DNA from: Hofstenia miamia
Lineage: Eukaryota; Xenacoelomorpha; Acoela
NCBI GenBank assembly: GCA_004352715.1
Contig: SCFE01000018.1
Location: 1,223,728 to 1,287,727, forward strand
Length of the DNA stretch: 64,000 nt
Direction of reading: 5' to 3'
In this document: one piece after another, positions 35,266 through 46,926 of the stretch
Position numbering within the stretch: position 1 is the first letter of the stretch
How the letters are laid out: each line of letters opens with the position of its first letter
Notes under the pieces: generated by a model
What the model was told of the DNA's origin: nothing
The model's database searches: none
What the model saw: the letters and a program-made list of their open reading frames with translations, nothing else
Program-made: the position numbers and the translations under genes

Positions 35266-35954
35266 CAGGGGCGAATACAGAGGGGGCGAGGGGCCCGGAC
35301 TCCTTTTAAAATAAGAATATTTCCTTAAACTGGTGCAAAAAATTACAAACCAAATTCTTTTGTACCAAATAGGGTGCATCAAATTTTTGTATTTAAATTC
35401 AATAATATGGGCGGACTTCATCAACATGCACCTTCTCCAAAATTTCAAGAAGCACAATTTTTCGTAATTTTAAATTTCATTGATGTTAGCAAGATTTTTG
35501 AATTTTGACTGTTTGATTTTTTAATTTTATCAAAATATTCAACAAAATTTGACAAATAGGCACATAACCTCTCATTTGTAATGCACAATGAATTTCTATA
35601 ATTTGAAGTACATAATGTATTCAATTTAGTGCATATTTTTGTGAAAAATATTACACAAAAATATCGTTGTTCTAAAAATAATTCTATTTTGTTGAAAAAA
35701 GTGATACAATTTCTCACAATTGCCCACTATCAATATTTCTATCTTGCGCTAAAAAGAATGAAATAATTGAAATTTATAAAAAATTCTGATTGGTCTTGAG
35801 AAGTTGCACAAATTGTATATTTGCATTTTGGAGTCAGTAAATGATGGTGAATTATAAATTCAATGCTTTTAACCAGCCGTAGTATCAAATTTTACACTTA
35901 CCATTTTATCTTGCATTAGGCCCCCTTTAAGAAATATTTCTGTATCCGCCAATG
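35266..35954. mobile_element. hAT-type MITE, family A copy 2
   Basis: The left end is CAGGGGCGAATACAGAGGGG and the right end on the other strand is CATTGGCGGATACAGAAATA. The flanking octamers CTATATAT and ATATACAT agree at 6 of 8. Relative to the copy at 6418-7479 it is inverted. The left terminal 35 bp match that copy's right end closely (both continue GGCGAGGGG...CCCGG), and an internal stretch around 35365-35460 is also shared. Confidence 0.7.
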
Positions 35955-36267
35955 ATATACATATATTCATGTTTGCTTGACGGTAGATTAGACCGGTTTC
36001 GATTTTAAACCATCTTCAATATAAAAATAATGCGGTAATAAATTTACAATAACTACACTTTATAAATTACTATTGCATGTACTTCAAAAATAAATTTAAT
36101 GTTGTATATTTAATAGTTGCTCTTTTTTAGTTTCTTAAGAGAAAATTGTTTCACCGATTCTTGGATAGTTTGATCTTAGTAGTATATAGAAATTATCTTC
36201 TCTGGCAGTATGTCTATGTAAATATCAAAACTCAGTATAATTTAAATTAAATATATATGTATACATA

Positions 36268-37150
36268 CAGGGTGCGTACAAAATTTTCAACTATAGAAAT
36301 ATTGAAAATGTACAAAAATAAATTAGAATGACTTGATAATATAAAAAACAGACGAAAAATATGGCTGAATTTTTAGAAACCTTTCAAATTTTTATTTTTC
36401 AATTAAAATATGTGCTACCAGTATGTTCTTAGGGTACTAAGTGATTCATTCGGGTGATTTGTATCCAGAACATCGGTGATAACCCTAAAAAATTTAAGAG
36501 TTGTGAAATTCATTTATGTCTTAAATTTTGGCGGGATGGGGATGAGAAATTCATTGGAAATAATTGACCCACACATCCTAACTTTTCCAACTTTATTATG
36601 AACATATAAAAAAGTATCCCAAAATCTCAAGTGAGAGAGCCCAGTGGGTCAAAATTGAATAATGCTCGTTTTCCTGGGAATTAGTATCTTTATTAGAAGA
36701 ATAAGTACCTTACTTTAGAAAAATTTATAAACGAAATTTTACATTTTCTGAAAGCTATGTTCCTCGAGATTATATTACAAAAATCAGAACGAGAACAGTG
36801 GAATTTCTTGCAAAGTTGTAAATCTCGAAATAAAATTCAGCCGTTGTTTTGGGACAGAGGTAATATATGTGATCAATAAGAAATCAGTAAAGTTTACAAT
36901 CACATTTTCTCAAAACGTCAAGATTTAGAATTTGAAATGCTAAAATAATTCAATATTTAGAAGCATAACTATGCGTGACTCATTTATATGCGTGAAACAA
37001 CCCAAATTTCAAAAATTAAAGTTGTGAAATGTATATTTAGGATCTATTTTTAATATTTTCAGAAATTTTCTCGGGGCTTCACCACGGTTTTGCTCATTCA
37101 CTTCTTCATTACTAAGATGTCCAGCGTCAAAAAATTTTAGTTACGCACTG
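36268..37150. mobile_element. TIR element immediately upstream of GPCR gene 1
   Basis: The left end reads CAGGGTGCGTACAAAATTTT. The right end, on the reverse strand, reads CAGTGCGTAACTAAAATTTT, the same with small gaps. CATA occurs directly outside both ends (36264-36267 and 37151-37154). The 883-bp interior has no recognisable transposase. Superfamily unknown: a 4-bp duplication is unusual for hAT, and a longer degenerate one cannot be excluded. It ends 268 bp before the GPCR start codon. Confidence 0.55.
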
Positions 37151-37418
37151 CATATTGTGACAATGATATTAATGCAAAAAATCTAGTTAGATGCGCCACC
37201 TACCGATTCTTCATTTACCGAATTAGCATATTTTAAAAAATTATGATTTAAAATCAATATTTAAAACTTCAAAAGAAGAATTATTTTGCTTTATTTAATG
37301 CTTCATCTATTTTTCTCATATAAATGTTTAGCAAGACAATAAAATGAGATGATGTAAATAATTTTTTAAAGAAATTAATAATTTAATAAAACGAAAGAAG
37401 CGTAGGTTTATTATTTAA

Positions 37419-38369
37419 ATGAACCTTTCCTATAATTTAACTTATGAACAACCTGGGGGTTTTTACAAGGATTATCTGACATTAGCACTTAGCATCCTGA
37501 TTGGTACTATTGGAGTTCCCAGCAATATCATTGTGCTATACATAATCAAAGTACGCCCTTTCGTGAAAAAGGTATCTTCAAGAATTTATGTTTTCCATCT
37601 CACATTTGCAGACTTATTAAACTGTATTACATACTTGCTTATAAATATACCTTTCATAGTATATCCAGAAGAATTTCTACTTAATATATTTCGCTACGCA
37701 TGCTCATTTTGGAGTTCCATATTCAGATTTACTCTTTTTTACACGATATATATGGTAGTTCTGATTTGCTTTGATCGAGTAGTCAACGTATATACAATAG
37801 GTTTAACAAGAAGACTCAATAACACAACATTGGCAAAAATATTTTGTGTTTTGGTAATTGGATTCTCCTTAACTCAAGCTATTCTACAATTTGATATTTA
37901 CTATTACCAGCCAAGTACTGTGCTTTGGAATGGCGAACCATACAGTGGTCTTAGATGTCATCCATCGAGTGGAGCCCTTCAACACTTGATTCTTCTACTT
38001 TTTGGTTATACGTTGCCCTTATCAATGATCACTATTGGCAATATTGCAATTATAATTGGTCTATGGATCCGACTAAATGAGAAGAAGAAGAAGTTCAAGA
38101 CGGTAACTTACAAAGATGATTTGAGAGTGACCATTACTCTTGTTACTTGTTGTGTGGTTATGGTGGGTTTACATGCCCCTCATTATTTCCTCATTTTGCG
38201 ACAATATCTCAGCCCACCTGAGAGGAATGCAAGTTTTTGGGATAATTTTCTAAGTAGTGTAATTTGGGCAGTCTCACAAGCCTTGAGATGCATGAATTCA
38301 GCAATAAATTTTTTCATCTATTTATGCACAAATATGAGCTTTCGTAAATCATTTCAAAAGTGTTTCTAG
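37419..38369 (+). CDS. Rhodopsin-class (class A) GPCR, intronless, gene 1
   Basis: A 316-residue seven-helix receptor of the plasma membrane; ligand unknown, peptide-type by general resemblance only. The start ATG is followed by an extracellular tail with two N-glycosylation sequons (NLS at 2, NLT at 6). Landmarks: N36 in GVPSN (helix 1), D65 in FADLLN (helix 2), C95 and C180 for the conserved disulfide, F-D-R-V at 118-121 in place of D-R-Y. Helix 5 proline is at 200. The helix 6 block is LHAP (251-254), so the toggle tryptophan is His252. In helix 7, NSAINFFIY (293-301) has Phe where NPxxY has proline. A Lys-rich loop (222-227) and a short tail with FRKSF follow. Length is normal for a minimal class A receptor and the frame is intact. 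It resembles invertebrate orphan/FMRFamide-like receptors, which also often carry NFxIY. Paralogue at 60759-61718. Single-exon structure raises a retrocopy origin, but it is undamaged. Confidence 0.9.
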   Translation: MNLSYNLTYEQPGGFYKDYLTLALSILIGTIGVPSNIIVLYIIKVRPFVKKVSSRIYVFHLTFADLLNCITYLLINIPFIVYPEEFLLNIFRYACSFWSSIFRFTLFYTIYMVVLICFDRVVNVYTIGLTRRLNNTTLAKIFCVLVIGFSLTQAILQFDIYYYQPSTVLWNGEPYSGLRCHPSSGALQHLILLLFGYTLPLSMITIGNIAIIIGLWIRLNEKKKKFKTVTYKDDLRVTITLVTCCVVMVGLHAPHYFLILRQYLSPPERNASFWDNFLSSVIWAVSQALRCMNSAINFFIYLCTNMSFRKSFQKCF

Positions 38370-38591
38370 TGTATATTTTCTGACTCTTTTGCAATGCCAG
38401 AGCAGGTGTGATTTTGCATGGGGAGTCATTTGCTTTTATAGCATGGAAAGTGATTCAGGAAGAATTAAACGGATTTCTCAAGATTTTTGCGAAACATTAG
38501 TTTGATGAGTTGATGTACTGCTTACTTCTGCATTGCGCAAGTGCTTCACGAACATCATATTTTCCTTTTTCTAGGAGCTAATGTCATTCAC

Positions 38592-38597
38592 AATAAA
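38592..38597 (+). promoter_or_regulatory. Polyadenylation signal AATAAA for GPCR gene 1
   Basis: AATAAA followed by GTTGTAG, about 220 bp after the stop codon. The paralogue also has AATAAAGTT after its stop, which supports a real 3' end. Confidence 0.55.
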
Positions 38598-38599
38598 GT

Positions 38600-39280
38600 T
38601 GTAGTGCGTGTAGAACAATGCTTTGCAGACATAAAAGGGCTTGACCTGATTATGCATATTACTAATCTTTATCACACAATGCCAAGTGCTTAAGTAAATA
38701 TAATACTAGATTAAGCCTGTGTACCAATGAGTCAACCTGACACAATTTGCATGTTAGAAATTTGAAAATTATTAGTAAAAGAAATTCAACTTAACAATTA
38801 AATGCATCCACTACCCATCCTCCAGAATTTGACATTTTTAGCATTACAGCGTAAATATATAAAATTGATATACAGTTATACTTGACAATTTTGATACAAT
38901 AATAATATTTGGGTCAGAAATTGAATTTCTGACACATTGATAGGGTCACAATTCTAGAACTCGGGGTTTGGGTGTGAGGCAAATTTTCTGACCCGCTTCC
39001 CATTCTGCTTTAAACATTGCACCTTCCTTAAATAGTATTTTATTTGGATTGCATAGTAGTGATATCCCTGTAAAACATTAATGATTCCACACTGGCTAAT
39101 TAATAAACCAACCGCAACCGAAATTTCTTACTCATGCTCACCAGTACTCGAAAATGAATTTTTTTGCTGCTAGTAAAATATTTCAAAGTGTTTCAAAGAA
39201 ATTTATTTTTGATATTGTTTTTTACGAAATTCTTAGTTAAGATGCGCATAATTTGAAATCGAAGGCTTGCTCATACTATA
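38600..39280. other. AT-rich spacer downstream of GPCR gene 1
   Basis: No gene, repeat pair or RNA feature is supported between the GPCR 3' end and the GC-rich patch at the N gap. Confidence 0.5.
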
Positions 39281-39289
39281 ACCAAAGAT

Positions 39290-40140
39290 GAAAGCGGGGT
39301 GGATTTTTTGAACTGCCCCGCCCNNNNNNNNNNNNNNNNNNNNNNNNNNNNNNNNNNNNNNNNNNNNNNNNNNNNNNNNNNNNNNNNNNNNNNNNNNNNN
39401 NNNNNNNNNNNNNNNNNNNNNNNNNNNNNNNNNNNNNNNNNNNNNNNNNNNNNNNNNNNNNNNNNNNNNNNNNNNNNNNCCCCCCCCCCAGAATTTATGC
39501 CCTTTCCCATTTACATGTGCTGAAATCTGCCCCATATTGCCCCACGTTTTATATTCTCCCGCCCCAAACTGGCCTACTCTAAAAATTCTGCTCCAAAACT
39601 ATTTACGATATTGTATTGCCCTATATTTGTTCTATGGCAATTTTCACTGCACTACACTACACCACCACTCAAATATTATGAATCCTTACTTCATAGAAAA
39701 TACAAAATCATTTTTTAAAATGTCATCTACTATTACTACCAAAATGAGTCTAATAACAAACGTCATACCAATGCATATTAATAACATTACTAATAGCAAA
39801 ATGAAATTGAATTTTAACTCTATAAAGCTTTTCAAAAAGCTAATATTTTATCTAATACACTTATGCAAGGACAATTTCACTCTTTTCACTGTAATTGCAA
39901 AGCCTATTGACTTCAAATCAGATCAAAATGATCTTGTTGACATCGTGGAATAAAATTAAATTTTACCAAGAGCTAGAAATGCATGGTAATTAATTTTTCA
40001 AAATACGACTAAGTTTCTAAATAAATCAAATTTTTAAGCAGAGAACCTTGATATAAAAAATACACTTACAATCTGTAATATTGGCAAGCTCCCACTTCAA
40101 TCTTTCTTAGCGTTTTGCCCCACTTTTGCCCCATGGGTAT
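39290..40140. mobile_element. Probable GC-ended MITE containing an N gap
   Basis: Sequence rich in GGGGC/GCCCC lies on both sides of an N run at 39324-39479 (CTGCCCCGCCC before, a C run after). It recurs near 40110-40135 (TTTTGCCCCACTTTTGCCCC). TTGCCCCATGGG is shared with 9285. The interior has a 138-codon open stretch (39537-39953) of no recognisable family and skewed composition. Exact ends are not resolvable because of the gap. Confidence 0.35.
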
Positions 40141-40149
40141 CCACTAAGG

Positions 40150-40620
40150 TTTTGCAGGCATGCTCGGTCCCGCAGGCTGCCCTCTGCCCGCCGGGCAGAA
40201 GGGAGGGCGGGCACCGGGCATTATTTTGACCGAGCTGGCGGACATCGGGTGCTCATATAACCGGGCATATGTTATGCCAGCTCAAATAAAGTCTGGGAAA
40301 ATCAAACGAAAATATGCTCTAGTGACGTAAGCTTTTTACGCAAAAATATTTAAATTTTGTTGTATATTTGCTGTAATAAAATGACAGAAATGTAAAACGC
40401 TAATATCTATGCATGATCTTTGATAGGATTAATATATTTTATAGGAGTCGTAAGAAGTTTCTCACTAAAAGACAAAATTATATAGTACTTTTAATTTCGT
40501 AGTATTTTATTTTTTTCTCAATAGATGGCGGTTGCCCGGGCCACCCGTTCCTGCCCGGTGAATTCTTACGGTATTCGAAAATACCACAGTATTGTAGTTT
40601 ATACGGTATACTGTCGAGCT
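40150..40620. mobile_element. GC-rich hAT-like terminal sequences
   Basis: CCCG/CGGGC-dense patches at about 40155-40270 and 40530-40570 bracket an AT-rich core. They resemble the ends of the hAT element at 31443-32963. No clean inverted repeat or target duplication was found, so element boundaries are uncertain. The rest of the interval holds no gene. Confidence 0.35.
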
Positions 40621-41059
40621 CTAATAATTATGTTGAAATTTTCATTTTGGTCATATTTCTTTTAAAGTACAAGTGCATTTTTTGATCACTTGCTAGTTGT
40701 GTTTTTAATAATCAGTGGATTGATGGAAATTACATGCATCGATCAATAAGAATTTCATGGATCTGGGATGAATCTGGATCCAAAAAATTGAACCTTGAAC
40801 AAGCATGCCAATTATCTTAGGAATTCTTCACTAAAATAATCTCTATCGGCTTTGGCCTAAGAGACCACTCGCAGTACTCACTAGTAAGACAATTTGACAG
40901 CGTCAATCTGCGTAGCAAAAATCCTGACCCGACCCGACCGGTACCAGGCGAGCGGTTTGTCAACCAGCCAGTAGAGTCGAACCGGTTCTAGCTCTGGGCG
41001 ACGGCGGATGTCTATATGGAGTAGTTATAAGTAGGCGTTTGCTCCCTAAAGAAAGAAGA

Positions 41060-41320
41060 ATCTCATCGCATCCAAAACTCCGAAATTGATAAAGCGATTG
41101 GACGCACACGTCAGTGCACCCACTTTTCCATATGACAGCAATACCACCACCACGACTAGGCCTTGGAAGATACTTTAATTTCTATCAATCTGGCGTAAGC
41201 AGTTTTATTATACGCTTATCGTATTCAGTAGAGACAAGCCAAGTTTCAAATTAACATAGGATATCAACTTTAAAGTCTACAATATGGTCAGATATTATCG
41301 ACAGTTTTTTGCGGATCGAA
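41060..41320 (-). pseudogene. LINE endonuclease N-terminal fragment
   Basis: The minus strand encodes, with stops and frame changes, ISDHIVDFKVDILC followed by FETWLVSTEYDK (the E-T-W-L catalytic block of APE endonucleases). It then encodes LKYLPRPSRGGGIAVIW (the R-G-G-G-(V/I)-A strand). This is the first 100 or so residues of the endonuclease of a CR1/Jockey-type LINE. No reverse transcriptase follows. The flank at 40900-41000 is unrelated GC-rich sequence with CCGGT/ACCGG words. Confidence 0.65.
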
Positions 41321-41555
41321 CAAGAATTATTTATTGAAATTTCTCAATTGTTAAATCTGCAGGCTCTAATATCGTAACCAAGTCAATTATCAGTAGCAAT
41401 AGTTACCTTTGAGAATTTGTGGAAAAGTTCAAGATCCCGAATTTTCAGTTCTGTTCGCTTAGCTCTACATTTTTTATTAGTTCACAACGTTTCTTTAAGA
41501 CTACTTTCTCACATTTCAATTCATTTTCAATCAATAGTCGGGACAGATATATATA

Positions 41556-41596
<41 letters not shown>

Positions 41597-41754
41597 TATT
41601 TCTTTCGATAATGAGTCGTTTTAATGTCGTATCAAAAGTCAGACGATTTTTAGTCGTGTTGAAAATATGTCAATATATGTGACAGATTTTGCCGTCACTT
41701 CTGCGTGAGAGTTTTCCACTGTTTTGACGTCGTTTTGATGGAGGTGTTACTACT

Positions 41755-42490
41755 AGGACTAGTCAAATTCGAGTATAGAAATTTCTTCACATTCAGTGGC
41801 AGATCTAGGAATTTTGCGGTATATCTTGTAACACACTTTCGAGTCATAAATTTGAATTAATCTTATATGAGTTTACATGCTTAAAATTGGTGTTAAAATA
41901 TTGAGTTTATTCATAGGTAGCTCTATCTAATAACCTGAAATATTTCTATTTAACCGGGATTTCTGTCAGGGGAATCCAGCAGTGATACAGAGCTAAAATT
42001 AAACTTTATGCCTATTTTAAGCATTACGCTTATTTTAGACACATTTTATTATCCCTGCCAACAAATGTTTTTAATGTTTGGGTTATATTAAAAACTTTAT
42101 TATAAAATTTACCCTAAATTACAAAACATAAATAGACTTTTGGAAGAGCATATGATACCAATGCATATTTTTAAAATTAAAATTTTTACTTTTCAACACA
42201 TTGTTCATAAATTATATGTATATAGCTTTCACTCAATTTGACTTGATTTTATATATGAATTTTAATGCCTGAAGTTATATTAGTACTCAATACATAAGAC
42301 AAGTGCTGTTCAAATATAAGAATTACTTCACCTTCAGTAAAGGCTCTAGGAATTCTTTTTAGGAGTGCATCCTTATAGTAAACTTTTACAAATTATTAAA
42401 TTAAATAAATTTTATATTGTATTACCTGTTCAAAATTAGGATAAAAATATTGATGATGTTTCTAGCTATCTCTATTTAGTAATGTTTTCA
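41755..42490 (+). repeat. Diverged direct repeat, two units about 535 bp apart
   Basis: About 41755-41960 and 42290-42490 align. Both have AGTCAAATTCGAGTATAG or CTGTTCAAATATAAG, then TTCTTCAC or ACTTCACC, then TTCAGT, CTAGGAATT and, further on, AAAATATTGA and TAGCT-CTCTAT. It may be a tandem duplication or two insertions of one element. Confidence 0.5.
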
Positions 42491-42494
42491 TACA

Positions 42495-44560
42495 ATAAAT
42501 GAAGTTCCACAGCAATAATTCATTTATTGTTCATTTGTAGCATGTTGCGGCCAAAATTAATCAACTCTTCCAATACCAAATGGGCGTATTTTAATGAATC
42601 ACTTCCTTTTAAAGAATAAATAATAAACGCACGTAACAGGATCAGGTTAATGCATTTAGGTATGTAATCATATTTTTTGAAATTTAAATGGAATCTTACA
42701 AATGTAAATGAAATATTTTATGTTTTGAAACAAACAGTGGTGCATGGGCAAAGAACAAACAGAAATTTATTTATGTGACATAATATATATTTGAGTCTCA
42801 GCAATTGTTAATTCGTTTTGACATTGCTTGGTTTTATCCTCTGTGCATATATGAATTAATCAACTTAAAGTGTATTTGCTAAAACAGAACCGTAACCCAG
42901 GGGTTTATGGAGGGGGCAAACTCCTTGTGTGAGCTTTAGTACCCTCTCGACAACAAAGCTAATGTCAAAACAGCTTGTAAATAAAAACTTATTTAACTTA
43001 ATTTTAACATATTTTGCAAACATGACTCTACTGAAAGTGGTGTGCATTTGGGAGATTTTAATAACATCACAATTGAGTAATGCACTAAGATTAAATGACT
43101 TTCTAATGAAATGTATTTTCTGGATCAATATCAGCTATTTTTGCAAGGTTTTCAATGAAAGAGAGCGTGGGTGCCCTGAATTATAATGATTTTAATTATA
43201 TTATTAATTTTGGTAATAAATATTTATAACTTTTCTTATTTTTCTTGCTTTTTGTTTAAATTAAGTTATATTAGCTGGAAAATTTGTTGTAAACCTTTAG
43301 CAGCGGGATATATTAGATTATCCCTTATACAGGTAACATGTACAATATGTGATTTTATTAAGAAATATTTGCCCTGTATTACATAGGCTAAAATTTTTGT
43401 TTCATTATTAGTCATATATAAGCAGCTCAAAAATTTTCTGTTAATTTTTTGTGGATTTTGAAAATATTTTACTCTTGTAACTCATGAAATATTGATGATA
43501 TCCAAAATGTAAAAGGACTACAAAATAGAAGAGTGCCTTTTCCACATTTACGTAAACAGAAAGTTGAAATAGTTTTTGCTGGTATTTGATTTTGAATTTT
43601 CACACCTGTACATTAAGTATTAAGAGAATTATAACTTTCGAAAAATCAGAATTTTCAAAGAAAAATAGTTTATCTTTTCAAGCACATTAACCAATAATTG
43701 TGTCAAAATCTCAAGATTTACAAATTTCGTAATAGACTTGGAAAAATTTATTTGAAAATATAGAGAGATAGTTAATTTAAATCACTATGCTTAAATCTAA
43801 GAAAAATTGAAATTCCTCATCCACCTTCTGAATGCATGTCGAACACTTTGGTGATAAGCTCCCTAAAATATGAAAGCTTTTCTTCTATTTTTGTAATAAG
43901 CAATCTATTAGTGATTCCCCTTCATTAAGCCTCTAATAAATATTTGGAAAAAATTATTGTCCGCATGTAGCTTTTGCATAGGCAATGTTAGCATTTTGAT
44001 GCTCAGAAATATTTGAATTAAATTCTTTAATAGATTTTGATGAATTTAGGAAAATCTTAAAGGATTTTTTACCTTGATCAACCTTGATCAACCCCCAATC
44101 CAACGAACTGCATAATATTCAGATTTAATTAAGCTCTTTATTCATCTTTATTAACAGCCAAAGCAATATATCACAGGCAACTTTTGCGTTATCTCTCCCT
44201 CCAAATGCAAAAATGTTTGTAATATAAAGAAAAGACAAGGATAAATCTTTCAGGCCAATGATGAACTACTACAAGATTTGAAATTCAAATTCCGAAAACA
44301 GAGACTTCTATTTCAACCACAATGAGCTCAGGTTGGATGAAAAAATTTCAAATTCAAATTGAAAAACAAGTTTTTCAAAATTGACAAAAATGCATTCAAA
44401 TTTTACCAAACAAAGAATTCTATTTCAACGATTTTTAATGAATTTTACATACATTTCTATTTTTCATCGATTTATGTTATACTAAATTGAAAATTCAAAC
44501 ATATTTCGCTTTAATTATGTGACATATGACATTCAACTCAACATTTCATTTTTATCGCAT
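42495..44560. other. AT-rich interval, no gene seen
   Basis: Short open stretches at 42929-43386 are Ile/Leu/Phe/Asn-rich and not supported. A CCAGGGGTTTATGGAGGGGG patch at 42897 resembles a MITE end, but a matching opposite end was not found. Confidence 0.45.
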
Positions 44561-44570
44561 TTTTTTTCAG

Positions 44571-44707
44571 TTAATGTGAAATTGGATTATCACACAATAG
44601 CAATGCCCGCTTTTATGTACTTTCAGAAGAATTGTGCAAAATCAGGAATTGAAAATGCTATTATTGAAAAATGCATAATACGTACTAACCAAGTAGAAAA
44701 GGATTAA
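44571..44707 (+). other. Candidate terminal coding exon of an unknown gene
   Basis: A strong acceptor (a pyrimidine run, then TTTTTTTCAG ending 44570) is followed by 45 open codons to TAA at 44705-44707. They encode a soluble mixed-composition peptide (VNVKLDYHTIAMPAFMYF, CAKSGIENAIIEKC, TNQVEKD at the end). An AATAAA occurs about 205 bp downstream, near 44912. No family is recognised and upstream exons were not identified. Chance occurrence in AT-rich DNA cannot be excluded. Confidence 0.3.
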
Positions 44708-44709
44708 TT

Positions 44710-46015
44710 AAATTCTTTGCACCAATTTGCATTCACATATATCATTAGCATATGGAGATAGATAAAAAGTTCTAACATTAAGAACTGCTTAATACAGAAG
44801 ATGAACCAATCATGTTCCTATTTTGGAAAGTTACAGGGTAAAAGTTTGGTCGTTTACAATATATAATTTACTGTGGATTTCAATACTATACAGTAGCTTT
44901 CTGAAACCTTTAAAATAAATCAAGTTAGCTATGATTTATTAAATTATTTTTTGGAGTTCTTAGAATATATTTACATTATATGAAATTGACGTGAAACTCA
45001 TTAGTGATGGAGATTGATCAAACTTGCATTCAGAAATAGTTTCAATAAATTTAAAATAGAAATGAATATTAATGCTGTTGAAAGTAAACGGGATGTTTGT
45101 CTTATCAGAATTCATTGGAAATGCTAACAAATTTCAATTAATGTCATTCTTTTAGGTGGGAACATTTTGGGAGAAACTAATTGGTGTCATTGCACAGAAC
45201 ATAGTTTGCATTGATCACTGCATTTGTATAATTTCATGATATATATTTCTTAAATAATACTTAAAATGTTTTAAATAGCAAGGATTTCTTATATATTTAA
45301 AAATGCATTTACAGTTTATTTCTGTGACATTGAAATATCATTCTTTATAATTTTGCAAATGAACCAAAAAGGTTGCCAATTCTACAGATTGTAGTTATTT
45401 TTTTTAATTAAGATTGCTAGCTTGATAAAATGTGAATTTAATTTGAAATCTAGTCGCATTTTCAAAAATTAATCATGTATTTTTAATTCCTAAGTAACAA
45501 AATTACTAGAACTGCGCTGCTTAGTCACTTTCTTATCTTAATGAATTTTCGGTAATTCGTGGAAATTTACATTTGATTCACTTTAGTGTTGCTAAATATT
45601 TCAATCAGGAATTCATTATATATGTTGTTAATTTATATTTAGTTCTGAAATTGAAAACAAATAAATTCTGTAGCCTTGACCACTATTATGGGTATTATGG
45701 GCATAGTCGGATACGTGTACAATTATTACGAGTGCGGGCTGTAAGAGTAAGGTAAAATAAACCGCGTTAGGGTAATTGTAGTCAATTATGCTACTACACA
45801 CGCCTAATCTAACTGAATACATTTTTGCTAAAATAATGCCCAAGTCGAAAATTTTACTTAGAAAAAGTCCAAACTGCTATTTTATGTTAAAAATTTCAAA
45901 GCGTTAATATGTCAAGAGGTCCAGTGTTAAATATTTAATGTAACAAAAGTCAGTCTAATGCGTCAAATAATTAAAGTTTGATAGCCCAAGGCGCTTTAAA
46001 TTTAGTGTTAAGAAC
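44710..46015. other. AT-rich interval, no gene seen
   Basis: No supported gene. From about 45890 onward, decayed relatives of the 55-bp minisatellite words (TTTAATGT, TGTTAAATATTTAA) can be picked out before the clear array. Confidence 0.45.
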
Positions 46016-46018
46016 TTC

Positions 46019-46200
46019 AAGTTGCTAAGTATTTAACGTTGTGAACACCAAGTCGGTATGCATTTAAGGATAAAAGTTGCTAAATATTTAACGTTATGAA
46101 CACCAAGGTGGTATACATTTAAGGTTAAAAGTTACTAAATATTTAACGTTATGAACACCAAGGTGTTATACATTTAAGGTTAAAAGTTGCTAAATATTTA
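46019..46200 (+). repeat. 55-bp minisatellite, about 3.3 units
   Basis: Tandem units contain AAGTTGCTAAATATTTAACG, then TTATGAACACCAAGGTGG, then TATACATTTAAGGTT. The last two full units are 55 bp each and differ at two positions. The first unit is more diverged and the last is partial. Confidence 0.85.
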
Positions 46201-46570
46201 AAATGAATAATACAATGCTTTTAATATAATATCGAAAAACTGTGCAAAACGCAAACATTGTTGCAACATGGAAAAAGTAATCATATCAAGAAATTATTTT
46301 CATATTTGGGAGGCATCCAGCTGCGAAATAGAGCAATTGCAATTATTGAATGTTGAGATTTTTCGTTTCCTTTGTCATGTAAATCATCATTTGTAAGATA
46401 TTTTTTATTACTTATAAAGTCAAACTGCTTAAATCTTTTATGCTTAATTCTATATTTTCTAAAAAACTACTAAGATTAATTGTAGTTTTTTTCATGTACT
46501 ATATTAATTGTTTACTTTTTTAATGAAGCAAAAACATTTATTCAATTAAACTTGTAATAAATATAATACA

Positions 46571-46610
<40 letters not shown>

Positions 46611-46645
46611 AAATTCACGCTTAATATGCAGCGTAGAATGTATAT

Positions 46646-46790
46646 CACAGTTGGAATTGGGTACAGCATTTGGAACCGAAGCCGAATCGATTTTTTAAAC
46701 ACGTGCCCAAAGACTGAATGTACCCGAAATTTCTCAAAATGCACAGCATCTTATCTGAATCCTACCCGAAATGCTGGACGGTATTATTAT
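46646..46790. mobile_element. Diverged arm of MITE family B
   Basis: CACAGTTGGAATTGGGTACA followed by GGAACCGAAGCCGAATC and later CCTACCCGAAATGC matches the left 145 bp of the element at 28601-28898 with scattered substitutions. Related words (TACCCGAATC, AAACCGAACCG) reappear at 47318-47345, so a larger copy may have been opened by the inverted-repeat element at 46927-47276. Confidence 0.6.
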
Positions 46791-46926
46791 TAATTCGCTA
46801 TAGTTATTTTGAATGCGCCAGGATTAATATCAACTGCTAATACAAATCTGTTTTCTAATAAACTTACCATGCAAACGCCGTCAATAAATAAATAAATAAT
46901 TATTGAATTAAGACCTTCTTAGGGTT

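Noticed and set aside
39233-39535. Open frames across N runs (also near 48700, 52500 and 57500)
   Set aside because: They consist mostly of unknown residues and are open only because Ns contain no stops.
41417-41682. Open frames rich in alternating Tyr-Ile around (AT)n
   Set aside because: They are translations of the dinucleotide repeat. The same applies to frames at 23254-23484, 46538-46744 and 48649-48954.
42897-43180. Possible family A MITE beginning at CCAGGGGTTTATGGAGGGGG
   Set aside because: The supposed right end (GGGTGCCCTGAATT) gives only a 5-base terminal match and no target duplication.
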